A stretch of DNA of 64,000 nucleotides, taken from assembly GCA_963764525.1 (NCBI GenBank), contig CAVXTC010000010.1, positions 186,001 to 250,000 of the forward strand, written 5' to 3'. This DNA is from DATDIC01 sp963764525 (GTDB lineage: Bacteria; Pseudomonadota; Alphaproteobacteria; Acetobacterales; Acetobacteraceae). Made by a program: the position numbers and the translations under genes. The notes under the pieces were generated by a model. It was not told the DNA's origin. It searched no databases and worked only from the letters and a program-made list of their open reading frames with translations. How positions within the stretch are numbered: position 1 is the first letter of the stretch; every line of letters begins with the position of its first letter. Positions 25,828 to 35,046 of the stretch are shown here, piece after piece.

Positions 25828-27015
25828 GCGAACGAACAGGACGAGGACGCATTATTCGACCGGCTGGCAAAAAGCCTGGAAGCTGTGCGCCACGATGCGG
25901 AGCTGGCGCGCTCGGGCGGCGTCGCCGGCATCAGCGCCAGCGTGGCGACCAATGAGGAGGAGCTGCACCGCCTGGCGGCTGACCTGGATGCGCTGAGCCG
26001 GCGGTTCGACGAGAAGGAGCGGGGCCTCGCCGCACGCGATGCCGCTCTTGCGGCAAGGATAGATGGGGAACTCCGGGGGCTGCGCCAGGCTGTCGAAGCG
26101 CTGTCGCGCCGGGTACAGGTTCAGGAGGAAGCGGCAGCCGCCCGGGCCGCGGTGCCACGTTCGGCACGGCGTTCCCCGTGGGCCGGACGCCTCGGTGCCT
26201 TGGTGGTGGTGCTGCTGGTGCTGGCGGCTGCTGCGACTGCCTGGAGTGCGTTCGGCGATCAGCGCGTGCTTGGGGACCTGGCGCAGCGATTTGTGGCGCG
26301 GGTCTCTGCCATTGCCGGCATTCAGCCGGTGGCGCAGGCGGACACGTCGCGCCAGCCCGATCCCACGGCAGCACGGCAGCCAGTTGCGCCGGATACCGCC
26401 ACGCCGGCCGCAGCATCCGCCGCGCCGGGCGGCGGCACGACCGGAGTGGCGCAGGCCGATCCAGCCGCTCCGGTGCTGCCGGCCACTGACGCATGGCCGC
26501 CGGCACCGCCCGCTTCCCCTGCTGCGGTCACCGCGCAACCCGATTCCCTGGTCCCGCAGTTCGGCCAGGCGGTCACACCAACCTCCACGTCTCCCGCCGC
26601 CAGCGTGCCTTCGCCGGCATTGCCGGCGGCGAGTTCGGCGCCTGCCCCGGCGGTTCCGGCAACTGTTGCAGGCACCACGAGCAGCCAGCCGATTCGGCCG
26701 GCCGGTGCGCCTCCGGCCGCCGCGACCACCGATGCGGCAATCCGGCAGATCACTCTCCAGGCAACCGCGGTTGCCTGGGTCGAGGTGCGGCAGAAAACCG
26801 GCCGCGTTCTGCTGCGGCGAACCCTGAAACCTGGGGAGACCTGGCTTGTGCCCGCCGATCCCCGCCTGTTGCTGAGCACGAGCAATGTCAACGGACTCGA
26901 GCTCGTCGTCGATGGCGTGCCGTCGCGGCTGACCGGCGCCAAGGGCGGGAAGGTGCGGAACATGCCGCTCGATCCCGACCTGATCAGGTCGGGCACTGCG
27001 CGGGCGACGCCCTGA
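25828..27015 (+). CDS. Single-pass membrane protein with RodZ-type C-terminal (DUF4115-like) domain
   Basis: About 395 residues. The N-terminal ~110 residues are a charged coiled coil (LHRLAADLDALSRRFDEKERGLAARDAALAARIDGEL). One membrane helix follows near residues 125-145 (LGALVVVLLVLAAAATAW), then a ~160-residue Pro/Ala/Thr-rich periplasmic linker. The last ~80 residues (ITLQATAVAWVEVRQKTGRVLLRRTLKPGETW, NVNGLELVVDGV) match the beta-domain at the C-terminus of RodZ. The cytoplasmic helix-turn-helix of RodZ is missing and replaced by the coiled coil. A cell-envelope or shape-related role is plausible but unproven. Confidence 0.65.
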   Translation, partial: ANEQDEDALFDRLAKSLEAVRHDAELARSGGVAGISASVATNEEELHRLAADLDALSRRFDEKERGLAARDAALAARIDGELRGLRQAVEALSRRVQVQEEAAAARAAVPRSARRSPWAGRLGALVVVLLVLAAAATAWSAFGDQRVLGDLAQRFVARVSAIAGIQPVAQADTSRQPDPTAARQPVAPDTATPAAASAAPGGGTTGVAQADPAAPVLPATDAWPPAPPASPAAVTAQPDSLVPQFGQAVTPTSTSPAASVPSPALPAASSAPAPAVPATVAGTTSSQPIRPAGAPPAAATTDAAIRQITLQATAVAWVEVRQKTGRVLLRRTLKPGETWLVPADPRLLLSTSNVNGLELVVDGVPSRLTGAKGGKVRNMPLDPDLIRSGTARATP

Positions 27016-27062
27016 CCGGGCCTGATCCTCGTTGCCCCGGGTTGCGGTGCTCACCACAAGGC

Positions 27063-28364
27063 ATGAGACACGAGTTCATGGACAGGAGACACGCTGAAAT
27101 CACCGCCTCGGTGACGGCGCAGCGCGATATGGCGGACTCGCTGTTCGACAGGCTGCGCCGGGACGGGATGGACCCGCCTGGCGTCTCACGCGACCCCTAT
27201 GGCCCGGGTGAGCAGCGGGCGCATGAAACGATAGCGGACGAAGCGGCCCGCCTCGGGCTGGAGATTGAGCGAGACGACGCCGCCAATCTTTACATGACGC
27301 TGCGTGGCCGCGACCGCTCGGCGCCCGGCGTGCTGCTGGGCTCGCATCTCGATTCGGTGCCGCATGGGGGCAATTTCGACGGTGCCGCCGGGGTGGTCGC
27401 CGGACTTGTCGCGGTGGCGACGCTGCAACGGCTCGGCATCGCGCCTGCTTGCAACGTTACCGTGATGGGCATCCGCGCCGAAGAAAGCGTGTGGTTCCAG
27501 GTCTCCTATATCGGCAGTCGTGCCGCGCTTGGGACTCTGCCGGACGGCGCGCTGGATGCGCGGCGGATCGACACCGGCCGCACGCTGGCCGAGCACATCG
27601 CCGAGTGCGGCGGCGATCCGGTGGCGTTGCGGGCGGGGCGGCGGCATCTCGATCCCACGCGGCTCCGCGCCTATCTCGAACTGCACATCGAGCAGGCGCC
27701 GAGCCTGATCGAGGCCGGCAAGCCGGTCGCCATCTGCACCGGGATTCCCGGCAATTTCCGCTATCCCGACGCGCGCCTCGAGGGCAGCCACGACCATGTG
27801 GGGCTGCCGCGCCGGTTCCGCCGTGACACCGCGATCGCCGGCGCCGAATTCGCCATGGCACTGGATCGGCTGTGGGAAGTGCACGAGGCACGCGGTATCC
27901 CAATGGCCTGCACGCTTGGCCGCTTCCACACCGACCCGACAGTGCATGCAATGACCGTCGTGCCGGGGTCGTTCCATTTCAGCCTGGACGTGCGTGCCTA
28001 TGATGAGGCGGTCCTGGCGGCGCTGGACCGGGACGTGAGCGCGATCATTGCCGGGATCGAGCAACGGCGCGGGGTGCGCTTCCATACGGGGACGAAGGCG
28101 CGCGCGGCCGTCGGGCCAATGGATCCGGCGATTCGTGCTGCGTTGCTGGCTGGTGCCGCGGCGCTCGATATTCCGGCGATTGAGCTGGGCAGTCCGGCCT
28201 CGCACGATGCCGCGGCGTTTGCTGCCGCCGGGGTGCCGGTGGGGATGATCTTCGTGCGCAATGCGAACGGCAGCCACAACCCGCACGAGGCGATGACGAT
28301 CGAGGATTTCCTTGCTGGCACGTCGGTGATGGCAGGCTGGCTGGCGGAGGCGGTCGGCGGCTAG
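27063..28364 (+). CDS. Zn-dependent M20-type amidohydrolase (hydantoinase/carbamoylase family)
   Basis: A 433-residue hydrolase of the N-carbamoyl-amino-acid amidohydrolase / allantoate amidohydrolase group. Metal-site motifs are GSHLDSVPHGGNFDGAAGVV (His and bridging Asp), GIRAEESVWF (Glu pair), LELHIEQAPSLIEAG and the C-terminal ASHDAAAFAAAGVPVGMIFVRNANGSHNPHE. Members hydrolyse C-N bonds in carbamoyl amino acids, ureidoglycine or allantoate. The surroundings give no pathway, so the substrate is open. ATG 27063 follows AAGG; ATG 27078 is a near alternative. It converges on the HpcH aldolase through a hairpin at 28393-28414. Confidence 0.83.
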   Translation: MRHEFMDRRHAEITASVTAQRDMADSLFDRLRRDGMDPPGVSRDPYGPGEQRAHETIADEAARLGLEIERDDAANLYMTLRGRDRSAPGVLLGSHLDSVPHGGNFDGAAGVVAGLVAVATLQRLGIAPACNVTVMGIRAEESVWFQVSYIGSRAALGTLPDGALDARRIDTGRTLAEHIAECGGDPVALRAGRRHLDPTRLRAYLELHIEQAPSLIEAGKPVAICTGIPGNFRYPDARLEGSHDHVGLPRRFRRDTAIAGAEFAMALDRLWEVHEARGIPMACTLGRFHTDPTVHAMTVVPGSFHFSLDVRAYDEAVLAALDRDVSAIIAGIEQRRGVRFHTGTKARAAVGPMDPAIRAALLAGAAALDIPAIELGSPASHDAAAFAAAGVPVGMIFVRNANGSHNPHEAMTIEDFLAGTSVMAGWLAEAVGG

Positions 28365-28392
28365 AGGCGCAGAGAAGCCCCGCTCCCGCGGT

Positions 28393-28414
28393 CCCCCTCC
28401 ACAAAAGGAGGGGG
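28393..28414. terminator. Bidirectional terminator-like hairpin between convergent genes
   Basis: CCCCCTCC, ACAAAA, GGAGGGGG: perfect 8-base arms around a 6-base loop, placed between the stops of two convergent genes (28364 and 28426). There is no long T-tract on either side, so termination strength is uncertain. Confidence 0.5.
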
Positions 28415-28425
28415 GAGGGGATCCA

Positions 28426-29223
28426 TCACCCGAGCGCAATGCTGCGAAGCTGCGCCACGTCGCGGCGGCCGGCGCTGAGAATGTAACCGACGTCCGACCC
28501 GCCGGTCAGGTAGCGCATGCCCAGCTTCAGCAGCCAGCCCTGGAACTCCAGGTCCTCGCGCACCCCGCCCACGCCGAACGATTTGCCGTGCGCCCGTGCT
28601 GCCTGGGCGGCCGCCTGATAGGCCGCCCGCATGCGTTCGTGCTTGTACTCGCCGGGAATGCCCATTTCGGTGCTGAGGTCGGTCGAGCCGATATGCAGCA
28701 TGTCGATCCCCGGCACCGCGGCGATCGCATCGGCCTGCTCGATCGCCGCCGGCGTTTCCAGCATGGCGATCAGCAGCGTGTGCTCGTTCAGCAGGCGGTT
28801 GATCTCGGGCTGCTTCAGCGCGGCATACCCGAGCGCCGGGACGGTGCCGGCCGCGGAGCGGTGGCCGATCGGGGCGAACCGGCAGGCCTCCACCACCGCG
28901 CGTGCCTCGGCGGCCGAGCCAACATGCGGCACCATTACCCCCTGCGCCCCGCAATCCAGGATTCGCGTGGCATCGTGAGGATCATGGGAGCTCACCCGGG
29001 CGATCGGCGTCACCCCGACACCCAGCGCCGCGACGCAGATCGCCGCCGCGGTTTCCAGCGAGGTGGGGTTGTGCTCCAGGTCGATATAGATCGCGTCGAA
29101 GCCGCAGGCTGCCGCGATCATCGCGACATTCGGGGTGCGCATCTGGTTCACCCCCATGCACAGCACCAACTCGTCGTGCTGCAGCATCTGCATGGCGCGG
29201 TTCGGTCCGATCGTGCTTGCCAT
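28426..29223 (-). CDS. HpcH/HpaI-type class II aldolase
   Basis: A 265-residue metal-dependent aldolase related to 4-hydroxy-2-oxoheptanedioate and 2-keto-3-deoxy-L-rhamnonate aldolases. Motifs are FDAIYIDLEHNPTSLE (metal/substrate face), GAQGVMVPHVGSAAEARAVVEA, IAMLETPAAIEQADAIAAVPGID (metal-binding Glu) and MLHIGSTDLSTEMGIPGE (metal-binding Asp). These enzymes cleave hydroxy-keto acids to pyruvate plus an aldehyde. ATG 29223 with GGAAGG upstream was chosen over a longer Arg-rich frame. No pathway partners are adjacent. Confidence 0.85.
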   Translation of the reverse strand: MASTIGPNRAMQMLQHDELVLCMGVNQMRTPNVAMIAAACGFDAIYIDLEHNPTSLETAAAICVAALGVGVTPIARVSSHDPHDATRILDCGAQGVMVPHVGSAAEARAVVEACRFAPIGHRSAAGTVPALGYAALKQPEINRLLNEHTLLIAMLETPAAIEQADAIAAVPGIDMLHIGSTDLSTEMGIPGEYKHERMRAAYQAAAQAARAHGKSFGVGGVREDLEFQGWLLKLGMRYLTGGSDVGYILSAGRRDVAQLRSIALG

Positions 29224-29441
29224 GGGTAGGGGCGCCTTCCGTCCTGTTCGTTCCCGGCGATTGTGGCGCCGCTGCGGTCGGCGCCTCAAGGCCCCTGAGC
29301 GGCGGTTCCCCGCCTGACAGGATAGCGGCTACCGGAATGTTGTTTGGCCCGCTCGCCAGCCGGGGGGCAAGTTCCGCGCCCCGAAGCGGATCGTCATGCG
29401 CCCGTCCCGCCTGTCTGCCTCGCCTGTCACAAGGAGCCACC

Positions 29442-31676
29442 ATGTCGCCCAGCATTCAGAAATCCCGCATCGTCGAGGGCTGGCCCGATCCAAGGGGCGC
29501 CACATGGGATGGGCTGGGCGTCAATTTCTCCCTGTTTTCTGCCAACGCGACCAAGGTCGAGCTGTGCCTGTTCGACGATTCCGGGGAACACGAGCTGGAG
29601 CGGATCGAACTGCCCGAATACACCAACGAGATTTACCACGGGTACCTGCCCGAAGCCCGGCCGGGCACGATCTACGGCTACCGCGTGCATGGCCCCTATG
29701 AGCCGGAACAGGGACACCGTTTCAACCCAAACAAGCTGCTGCTCGACCCGTACGCCAAGGCGCATGTCGGCGAGCTGCGCTGGGACCACGCCTGCTTCGG
29801 CTACAAGATCGGCGACGGCGACGACGATCTCAGCTTCGATGAACGCGACAGCGCGCCGTTCGTGCCGAAATGCCGGGTGATCGACCCCGCCTTCACCTGG
29901 GGGCGCGTGCGCAAGCCGGAAATTCCCTGGTGGCGCACCATCATCTACGAGACGCATGTGAAGGGCTTCACCCGCCGCCATCCCGGCGTGCCGGAGAACC
30001 TGCGCGGTACCTATGCCGGGCTCGGCCAGAAAGAGGTGGTCGAGTACATCCGCTCGCTCGGCGTTACTTCAGTGGAGCTGCTGCCGATCCACACCTTCGT
30101 CACCGACAGCTATCTGGCCGACAAGGGCCTGACCAATTACTGGGGCTACAACACGATCGGCTTCTTCGCCCCCGACCCGCGCTATTCCTCCATCCCGACC
30201 TTCGTGTTCTCGGAATTCAAGGAGATGGTTGCGCGGCTGCACGATGCCGGGCTCGAGGTGATCCTGGACGTGGTGTACAACCACACCGCCGAAGGCAACG
30301 AGCGCGGCCCGACGCTGTCGTTCCGCGGCATCGATAACACCAGCTACTATCGGCTGATGCCGGATGAGCCGCGCTATTACATCAACGACACCGGCACCGG
30401 TAACACGCTCGACCTGTCGCACCCGCGGGTGCTGCAGATGGTCACCGATTCTCTGCGCTACTGGGTGACCGAGATGCACGTCGATGGCTTCCGCTTCGAC
30501 CTCGGCACCATCCTGGCGCGCGAGGAGCACGGTTTCGATGAGGGCGGCGGTTTCCTGGACAGTTGTTTGCAGGACCCGGTGCTGTCGTCGGTGAAGCTGA
30601 TCGCCGAGCCCTGGGACATCGGCCCCGGGGGCTATCAGGTCGGCGGCTTCCCGCCCGGCTGGGCCGAGTGGAACGACAAGTTCCGCGACACCGTGCGCAG
30701 CTTCTGGAAAGGCGACGAGGGCAAGCTGCCGGACCTGGCGACGCGGTTGGCCGCCTCGGCCGGCGCATTCAACCGGCGCGGCCGCAAGCCCTGGTCGAGC
30801 GTGAATTTCGTCACCGCGCATGACGGGTTCACGCTGCAGGACCTGGTTTCCTACGACCACAAGCACAACGAGGCGAACGGCGAGGACAACCGCGACGGTC
30901 ACGATAACAATTTGTCCTGGAACCACGGCGCCGAGGGACCAACCGACGACGAGGATATCCTGGAACTGCGGGACCGGCAGAAGCGCAACCTGCTGGCGAC
31001 GCTGCTGCTGGCCCAGGGTACGCCGATGCTGATGGCCGGCGACGAGTTCGGTCGCACCCAGCAGGGCAACAACAATGCCTATTGCCAGGACAACGAGATA
31101 AGCTGGGTCGATTGGGAGATCGACGAGTATGGCCGGCTGATGATCGATTTCGTACGCAAGCTGATTGCCATGCGAAGCTCCTTCCCGATCCTGCGTCGCA
31201 ACCGGTTCCTGACCGGCGAATACAACCCAGACCTGGACGTGAACGATGTGCGCTGGCTGACGCCCGAGGCCACCGACATGACCGACGAAAACTGGAGCGA
31301 CCCCAACGCGCGCTGCCTGGGCATGCTGCTGGACGGCCGCGCGCAGGCGACCGGCATTAAGCGCCCGGCCATGGATTCCACCGCGCTGCTGGTGCTGAAC
31401 GCATACCACGACGTGGTGAATTTCCGGCTTCCCGAAGTGATGGGCGGCGGCCGCTGGCGCCGGTTGATCGACACCAACATTCCGGACGCGGAGGGATCGC
31501 TCGTGGTGCGAACGGGCGAGGAGTACGAGGTCACTGGCCGGTCCGTGCTGCTGCTGGCGCTGGATCCGGACCTTGCGTCATCCTCCGTGGCGCTGCGTCG
31601 GGCGCGCCAGGCGCTGCGCCAGGTGGCGGAGGCGCCTGCAACGGTGCCGGTACCGGAGCCCGCGGCGGCCAAATGA
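29442..31676 (+). CDS. glgX: Glycogen debranching enzyme (isoamylase type)
   Basis: GH13 enzyme of 744 residues that removes alpha-1,6 branches from phosphorylase-limit glycogen. An N-terminal CBM48-like domain starts PDPRGATWDGLGVNFSLFS. Catalytic motifs are LEVILDVVYNHTAEGN, DGFRFDLGTILARE (nucleophile Asp), KLIAEPWDIGPGGYQVG (acid/base Glu) and VNFVTAHDGFTLQDLVSYD. AAGGAG precedes ATG 29442. It ends in a Pro/Ala/Val tail (ATVPVPEPAAAK). A shredded second copy of this gene is at 33938-34282 and has a longer version of the same tail. No other glycogen genes are adjacent. Confidence 0.96.
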   Translation: MSPSIQKSRIVEGWPDPRGATWDGLGVNFSLFSANATKVELCLFDDSGEHELERIELPEYTNEIYHGYLPEARPGTIYGYRVHGPYEPEQGHRFNPNKLLLDPYAKAHVGELRWDHACFGYKIGDGDDDLSFDERDSAPFVPKCRVIDPAFTWGRVRKPEIPWWRTIIYETHVKGFTRRHPGVPENLRGTYAGLGQKEVVEYIRSLGVTSVELLPIHTFVTDSYLADKGLTNYWGYNTIGFFAPDPRYSSIPTFVFSEFKEMVARLHDAGLEVILDVVYNHTAEGNERGPTLSFRGIDNTSYYRLMPDEPRYYINDTGTGNTLDLSHPRVLQMVTDSLRYWVTEMHVDGFRFDLGTILAREEHGFDEGGGFLDSCLQDPVLSSVKLIAEPWDIGPGGYQVGGFPPGWAEWNDKFRDTVRSFWKGDEGKLPDLATRLAASAGAFNRRGRKPWSSVNFVTAHDGFTLQDLVSYDHKHNEANGEDNRDGHDNNLSWNHGAEGPTDDEDILELRDRQKRNLLATLLLAQGTPMLMAGDEFGRTQQGNNNAYCQDNEISWVDWEIDEYGRLMIDFVRKLIAMRSSFPILRRNRFLTGEYNPDLDVNDVRWLTPEATDMTDENWSDPNARCLGMLLDGRAQATGIKRPAMDSTALLVLNAYHDVVNFRLPEVMGGGRWRRLIDTNIPDAEGSLVVRTGEEYEVTGRSVLLLALDPDLASSSVALRRARQALRQVAEAPATVPVPEPAAAK

Positions 31677-31783
31677 CATTCACCTCTCGCCGCCGCCGGC
31701 GGACAGCACCTGTCTCCGATCGCGGGTCGGGGCGCAGCGCGACGGCTGAGGAAACGGAACACCCCTGATACAGCGATGCACAT

Positions 31784-31868
31784 CCGGGTTATGGTGCCGG
31801 TGGTGGCGCCCCGGCCGGATTGCCGCACACCCGACCAACCCAGACCGTGCTACGGAAGGTATCCCTGA
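31784..31868 (+). pseudogene. Remnant of the Tyr/Pro-rich lipoprotein gene
   Basis: The translation DCRTPDQPRPCYGRYP then stop aligns with the C-terminus of the intact lipoprotein at 34415-34771 (NNCGTPDEPRPCHGTYR then stop), and the preceding CCGGGTTATG also matches. Only this 3' end survives, directly downstream of the intact glgX. It is the mirror image of the second unit, where glgX is ruined and the lipoprotein intact. Confidence 0.65.
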
Positions 31869-31912
31869 ATTGAGCGGGCCTGGGGGGCCGTGCTCAGCGA
31901 AGCTGCGAACCC

Positions 31913-32440
31913 TTAGCTCACGTTTGCCGGTGTCGTGACAGCATCCCGCGCTTTCTCGACACCGTGCGGGAAGCCGCTGCGATCGCCATACTGCCGCCAG
32001 TTTCCGCGCTGGCGGCCGTGGCGGCTTGTCACGCTCTGCGCCCCGATCACGTCCAGCAGTGTGACACCGAGCACAATGGCGAGTGCCAGACCGGCGTTGG
32101 CCCGTTTCGGATTGCCGGGGCGCAACGCCAGGAGAAGCGTTGCAATGTCCGCTCCATCTCCGGCAACCCGGCTCCACAAACCGATCTCCCTGTCCACGGA
32201 AAGTGAGAGGAAGCCGCTACCGATCTCACGCGCTCCGTATGCGCGTGCCAAACCCTCATTGCCCTCCAGGCCAAGCATCCCGGTAATACGCCTGGGAGCC
32301 AGCAACTCGACCAGGCCCAACCCGATGCTGAACCAGCCGAGCGCGCGACCGAACTGGTCGGCCACTCCCAGCGAGCTCGGACCCGAGCTCAACACCCTGG
32401 GATCACCGGTGGAGCGGGTGATATTTGAAATGTAGGTCAC
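31913..32440 (-). CDS. Small multi-pass membrane protein
   Basis: A 175-residue protein with about three to four hydrophobic segments (GRALGWFSIGLGLVELLAP, LDVIGAQSV region and the ALAIVLGVTLL helix) and a conserved-looking MLGLEGNEGLARAYGAREIGSG. Proteins of this kind are often annotated as cyclase/dehydrase-associated membrane proteins; the function is unknown to me. It lies 16 bases downstream of the alcohol dehydrogenase on the same strand, so the two are likely co-transcribed. Confidence 0.65.
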   Translation of the reverse strand: MTYISNITRSTGDPRVLSSGPSSLGVADQFGRALGWFSIGLGLVELLAPRRITGMLGLEGNEGLARAYGAREIGSGFLSLSVDREIGLWSRVAGDGADIATLLLALRPGNPKRANAGLALAIVLGVTLLDVIGAQSVTSRHGRQRGNWRQYGDRSGFPHGVEKARDAVTTPANVS

Positions 32441-32456
32441 GACCTTGCCTCCCTGC

Positions 32457-33632
32457 TCAGGGCTTCAGGACCACTTTGATGCAACTGTCCTGTTTATTAC
32501 GGAACGTACCATACATCTCGGGTCCCCTCTCCAGCGCCACCTTATGGGTGATGACGAAGGATGGATCGATCTGCCCTTCCTCGATTCGGCGCAGGAGATC
32601 GTCGGTCCAGCGATTGACATGCGTCTGGCCCATGCGCCACGTCAGGCCCTTGTTCATCGCCTGACCCATCGGGATCTTGTCCACCAGTCCCCCATAGACG
32701 CCAGGGATTGAAAGTACACCGGCAGGGCGGCAGACGTAGATCATCTCCCGCAAAACGTGCGGCCGGTCGCTCTCCAGCATCATCATCTGCTTGGCGCGAT
32801 CATAGACGGTATCCGGCTTGGAGAACGTCACGTGGCTTTCCAGGCCGACCGCATCTATGCATTTCTCCGGGCCCTTGCCGCCGGTGAGGTCGTTCAGGCG
32901 CTCGACCACGCTTTCCTCGTCGAAGTCGATCGTGGTCGCGCCGCCGGCCCTCGCCATGCTGAGACGTTCTGGTAACCGATCGATCGCCACGACCTGTTTT
33001 GCACCAAGCAGGATTGCGCTACGGATTGCCATCTGACCCACGGAACCGCAGCCCCAGATGGCAACGGTGTCGGTGGGCTCGATATCGCATTGGGCAGCGG
33101 CCTGCCATCCGGTCGGGAAAATGTCGCCGAGAAACAGCACCTGATCGTCCGTCAGGCTGTCCGGCACCTTGATCTGGGTCCGGTCCGCGAACGGGACCCG
33201 GACATACTCGGCCTGGCCTCCCGGATAACCGCCGGTAAGATGCGTATAACCAAACAGACCGGCGGTCGTGTGACCAAACACCTTGTCGGCCAGATGTTTC
33301 TTGCGGTTTGTCTTCTCGCAGACGGAAAAATTGCCGCGTTTGCATTGGCTGCATTCGCCGCAGATAATGGTGAACGGCACGACGATACGATCACCTTTCT
33401 TGAGATGACCGTTGACCCCGGAGCCGACTTCCACGACCTCGCCCATCATCTCGTGGCCCATGATGTCGCCGGGCAGCATGGCGGGTATGAAGTTGTGGTA
33501 CAGGTGAAGGTCCGAACCGCAGATTGCGCAACTGGTGACCTTTATGATCGCGTCCCGGGGTTCCTCGATTTCCGGGTCCGAGACACTGTCGCAGCGGATG
33601 TCTTCTTTCCCGTGCCAGACCAGGGCTCGCAT
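32457..33632 (-). CDS. Zinc-dependent alcohol dehydrogenase, glutathione-independent formaldehyde-dehydrogenase-like
   Basis: Medium-chain dehydrogenase of 391 residues. Catalytic zinc ligands are in SCAICGSDLHLYH and MGHEMMGEVVEVG. The structural zinc site is CGECSQCKRGNFSVC (four cysteines). The cofactor fold is VAIWGCGSVGQMAIRSAILLGAKQVVAID. The insert containing GGYPGGQAEYVRVPFAD is typical of the long formaldehyde-dehydrogenase-like branch. ATG 33632 has CAGGAG at good spacing. It probably detoxifies aldehydes or oxidises an alcohol. Co-transcribed with the small membrane gene downstream; both genes sit between the two halves of the duplicated glgX unit. Confidence 0.88.
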   Translation of the reverse strand: MRALVWHGKEDIRCDSVSDPEIEEPRDAIIKVTSCAICGSDLHLYHNFIPAMLPGDIMGHEMMGEVVEVGSGVNGHLKKGDRIVVPFTIICGECSQCKRGNFSVCEKTNRKKHLADKVFGHTTAGLFGYTHLTGGYPGGQAEYVRVPFADRTQIKVPDSLTDDQVLFLGDIFPTGWQAAAQCDIEPTDTVAIWGCGSVGQMAIRSAILLGAKQVVAIDRLPERLSMARAGGATTIDFDEESVVERLNDLTGGKGPEKCIDAVGLESHVTFSKPDTVYDRAKQMMMLESDRPHVLREMIYVCRPAGVLSIPGVYGGLVDKIPMGQAMNKGLTWRMGQTHVNRWTDDLLRRIEEGQIDPSFVITHKVALERGPEMYGTFRNKQDSCIKVVLKP

Positions 33633-33937
33633 GTTCGCCACTCCTGCTGTTGCCATACCTCCGTCGCCCGCGACAGCGGACAAACGGACGTGCTGTCCTT
33701 GCATTTGGGAAGAATGCTGATGCTTTTGGCATCATTGGGCCGCACGTCCTGTAAAGCCCGATTCCACGCACGGTTCCCGGGTTGCGAAGCTGCGGCACGT
33801 CACTGTGCCGTGAGGATGACCAGGCGACGTCGCGGCTTTCATGTTCGCATGCGAGCGCGTGCGAACGGTGCGTGGCCAGGTCCGATGCCGGACTCTCGCT
33901 CAGTGCCGTTCGACGTTATCCTGACGCTGCAATGGTA

Positions 33938-34282
33938 GGAGCACGGTTTCGATGAGGGCGGCGGTTTCCTGGATTCCTGCCGATGATTGATTTCGTCCGC
34001 AACCTGATCGCCATGCAAAGCGCCTTCCCGATCCTGCGTTGCAACCGGTTCCTGATCGGCGAGTACAACCCAGACCTGGACGTGAACGACGTGCGCTGGC
34101 TGACGCCCGAGGCCACTGACATGGCCGATGAGAACTGGAGCGACCCAACGCGCGCTGCCTGGGCATGCTGCTGGACGCGCCAGGCGCTGCGCCAGGTGGC
34201 GGAGGCGCCTGCAACAGTGCCGGTACCGGAGCCCGCGGCAGCGCCGGAGGAGGAGCCCGCGGCCGCCGAAGCGTCGGAATGA
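33938..34282 (+). pseudogene. Shredded second copy of glgX
   Basis: Three pieces of glgX are fused with the intervening DNA deleted. 33938-33973 matches 30523-30559, 33981-34176 matches 31138-31335, and 34177-34246 matches 31600-31668. The middle piece carries a one-base loss in a C run (near 34145) that breaks the frame. The tail goes on to PEPAAAPEEEPAAAEASE, longer than in the intact gene. The 307 bases upstream (33633-33937) contain no gene I can recognise beyond the dehydrogenase promoter region. Confidence 0.85.
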
Positions 34283-34414
34283 TGTTCGTGCCTCTCCCGC
34301 TCCGCGGGACAGGGCGTGGCGTGCGCAGTAAGGCACGCCGCCCCTTGCAGGTCCGCCGGTTGCTGGCACCGGCGCAAGGAGCTAGCCTTGGTCCGCCAAA
34401 CCGCGGGAGGATGC

Positions 34415-34771
34415 ATGCGCTATCTCTGGTTATTGTCGCTGCTTCTCCTTTCAGGATGCTACTATCCGTACGGACCGTCCTATGGTTACGGAGGTTATCC
34501 GTATCCAGGCTATCCGTCCCATGGATACGCGCCCGGCGCCTATGGCTCTGGTCCCCCACCACCTTCCTACAGCAACCAGCAACCCTACCCTGGCGCCCAA
34601 CAACCGTACCAAGCCTACCCGGGCACCCAACAACCCTACCAAGCCTACCCGGGCGCCGAACAACCTTATTACGGCAACACCCAGCCGGGTTATGCCGGCC
34701 CTGCCGCCAGTGACCCAAACAACTGCGGCACACCCGACGAACCGAGGCCGTGCCACGGAACGTATCGCTGA
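34415..34771 (+). CDS. Tyr/Pro/Gly-rich lipoprotein
   Basis: A 118-residue secreted protein: the signal segment MRYLWLLSLLLLSGCYY ends in a lipobox (L-S-G-C). The mature part is Tyr/Pro/Gly/Gln-rich with a short repeat (QQPYQAYPGT, QQPYQAYPGA, EQPYYGNT). A conserved tail contains two cysteines (NNCGTPDEPRPCHGTYR). GGGAGG precedes ATG 34415. It is probably anchored in the outer membrane and unstructured; the function is unknown. A decayed copy of its 3' end lies after the intact glgX at 31784. Confidence 0.75.
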   Translation: MRYLWLLSLLLLSGCYYPYGPSYGYGGYPYPGYPSHGYAPGAYGSGPPPPSYSNQQPYPGAQQPYQAYPGTQQPYQAYPGAEQPYYGNTQPGYAGPAASDPNNCGTPDEPRPCHGTYR

Positions 34772-35046
34772 CCGGGCGAGCTGAGGCTCGGTGCATTTTT
34801 CCGCCGAGTGCTGCCCGTCGTACTGGCGAAACTGCCGTCGCTTAGGGGTGGCACTGCCGGAATTCGTGTTTCGACCCGAATGCCGATCCTGCGCCTCTTC
34901 AGTCGCCATTGCGTTCCAGATAGGCGGCCAACCTCTCGATTGTTTGCATGCCCAGCTCCACCGCTCCGACTTTCATCACCGCATTGCGGGAAACGCGGGC
35001 GGCGGCGTTAAGAAAATCTGAACCCTTTCATCGCAGACTGGCCGCC

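Noticed and set aside
33633..33937. Possible regulator gene upstream of the alcohol dehydrogenase
   Set aside because: Frames in this stretch are short and unlike protein; treated as promoter region and recombination junction.
34482..34784. Asn/Thr/Pro-rich repetitive frame
   Set aside because: Alternative frame of the lipoprotein repeats; the lipoprotein frame has the signal peptide and ribosome site.
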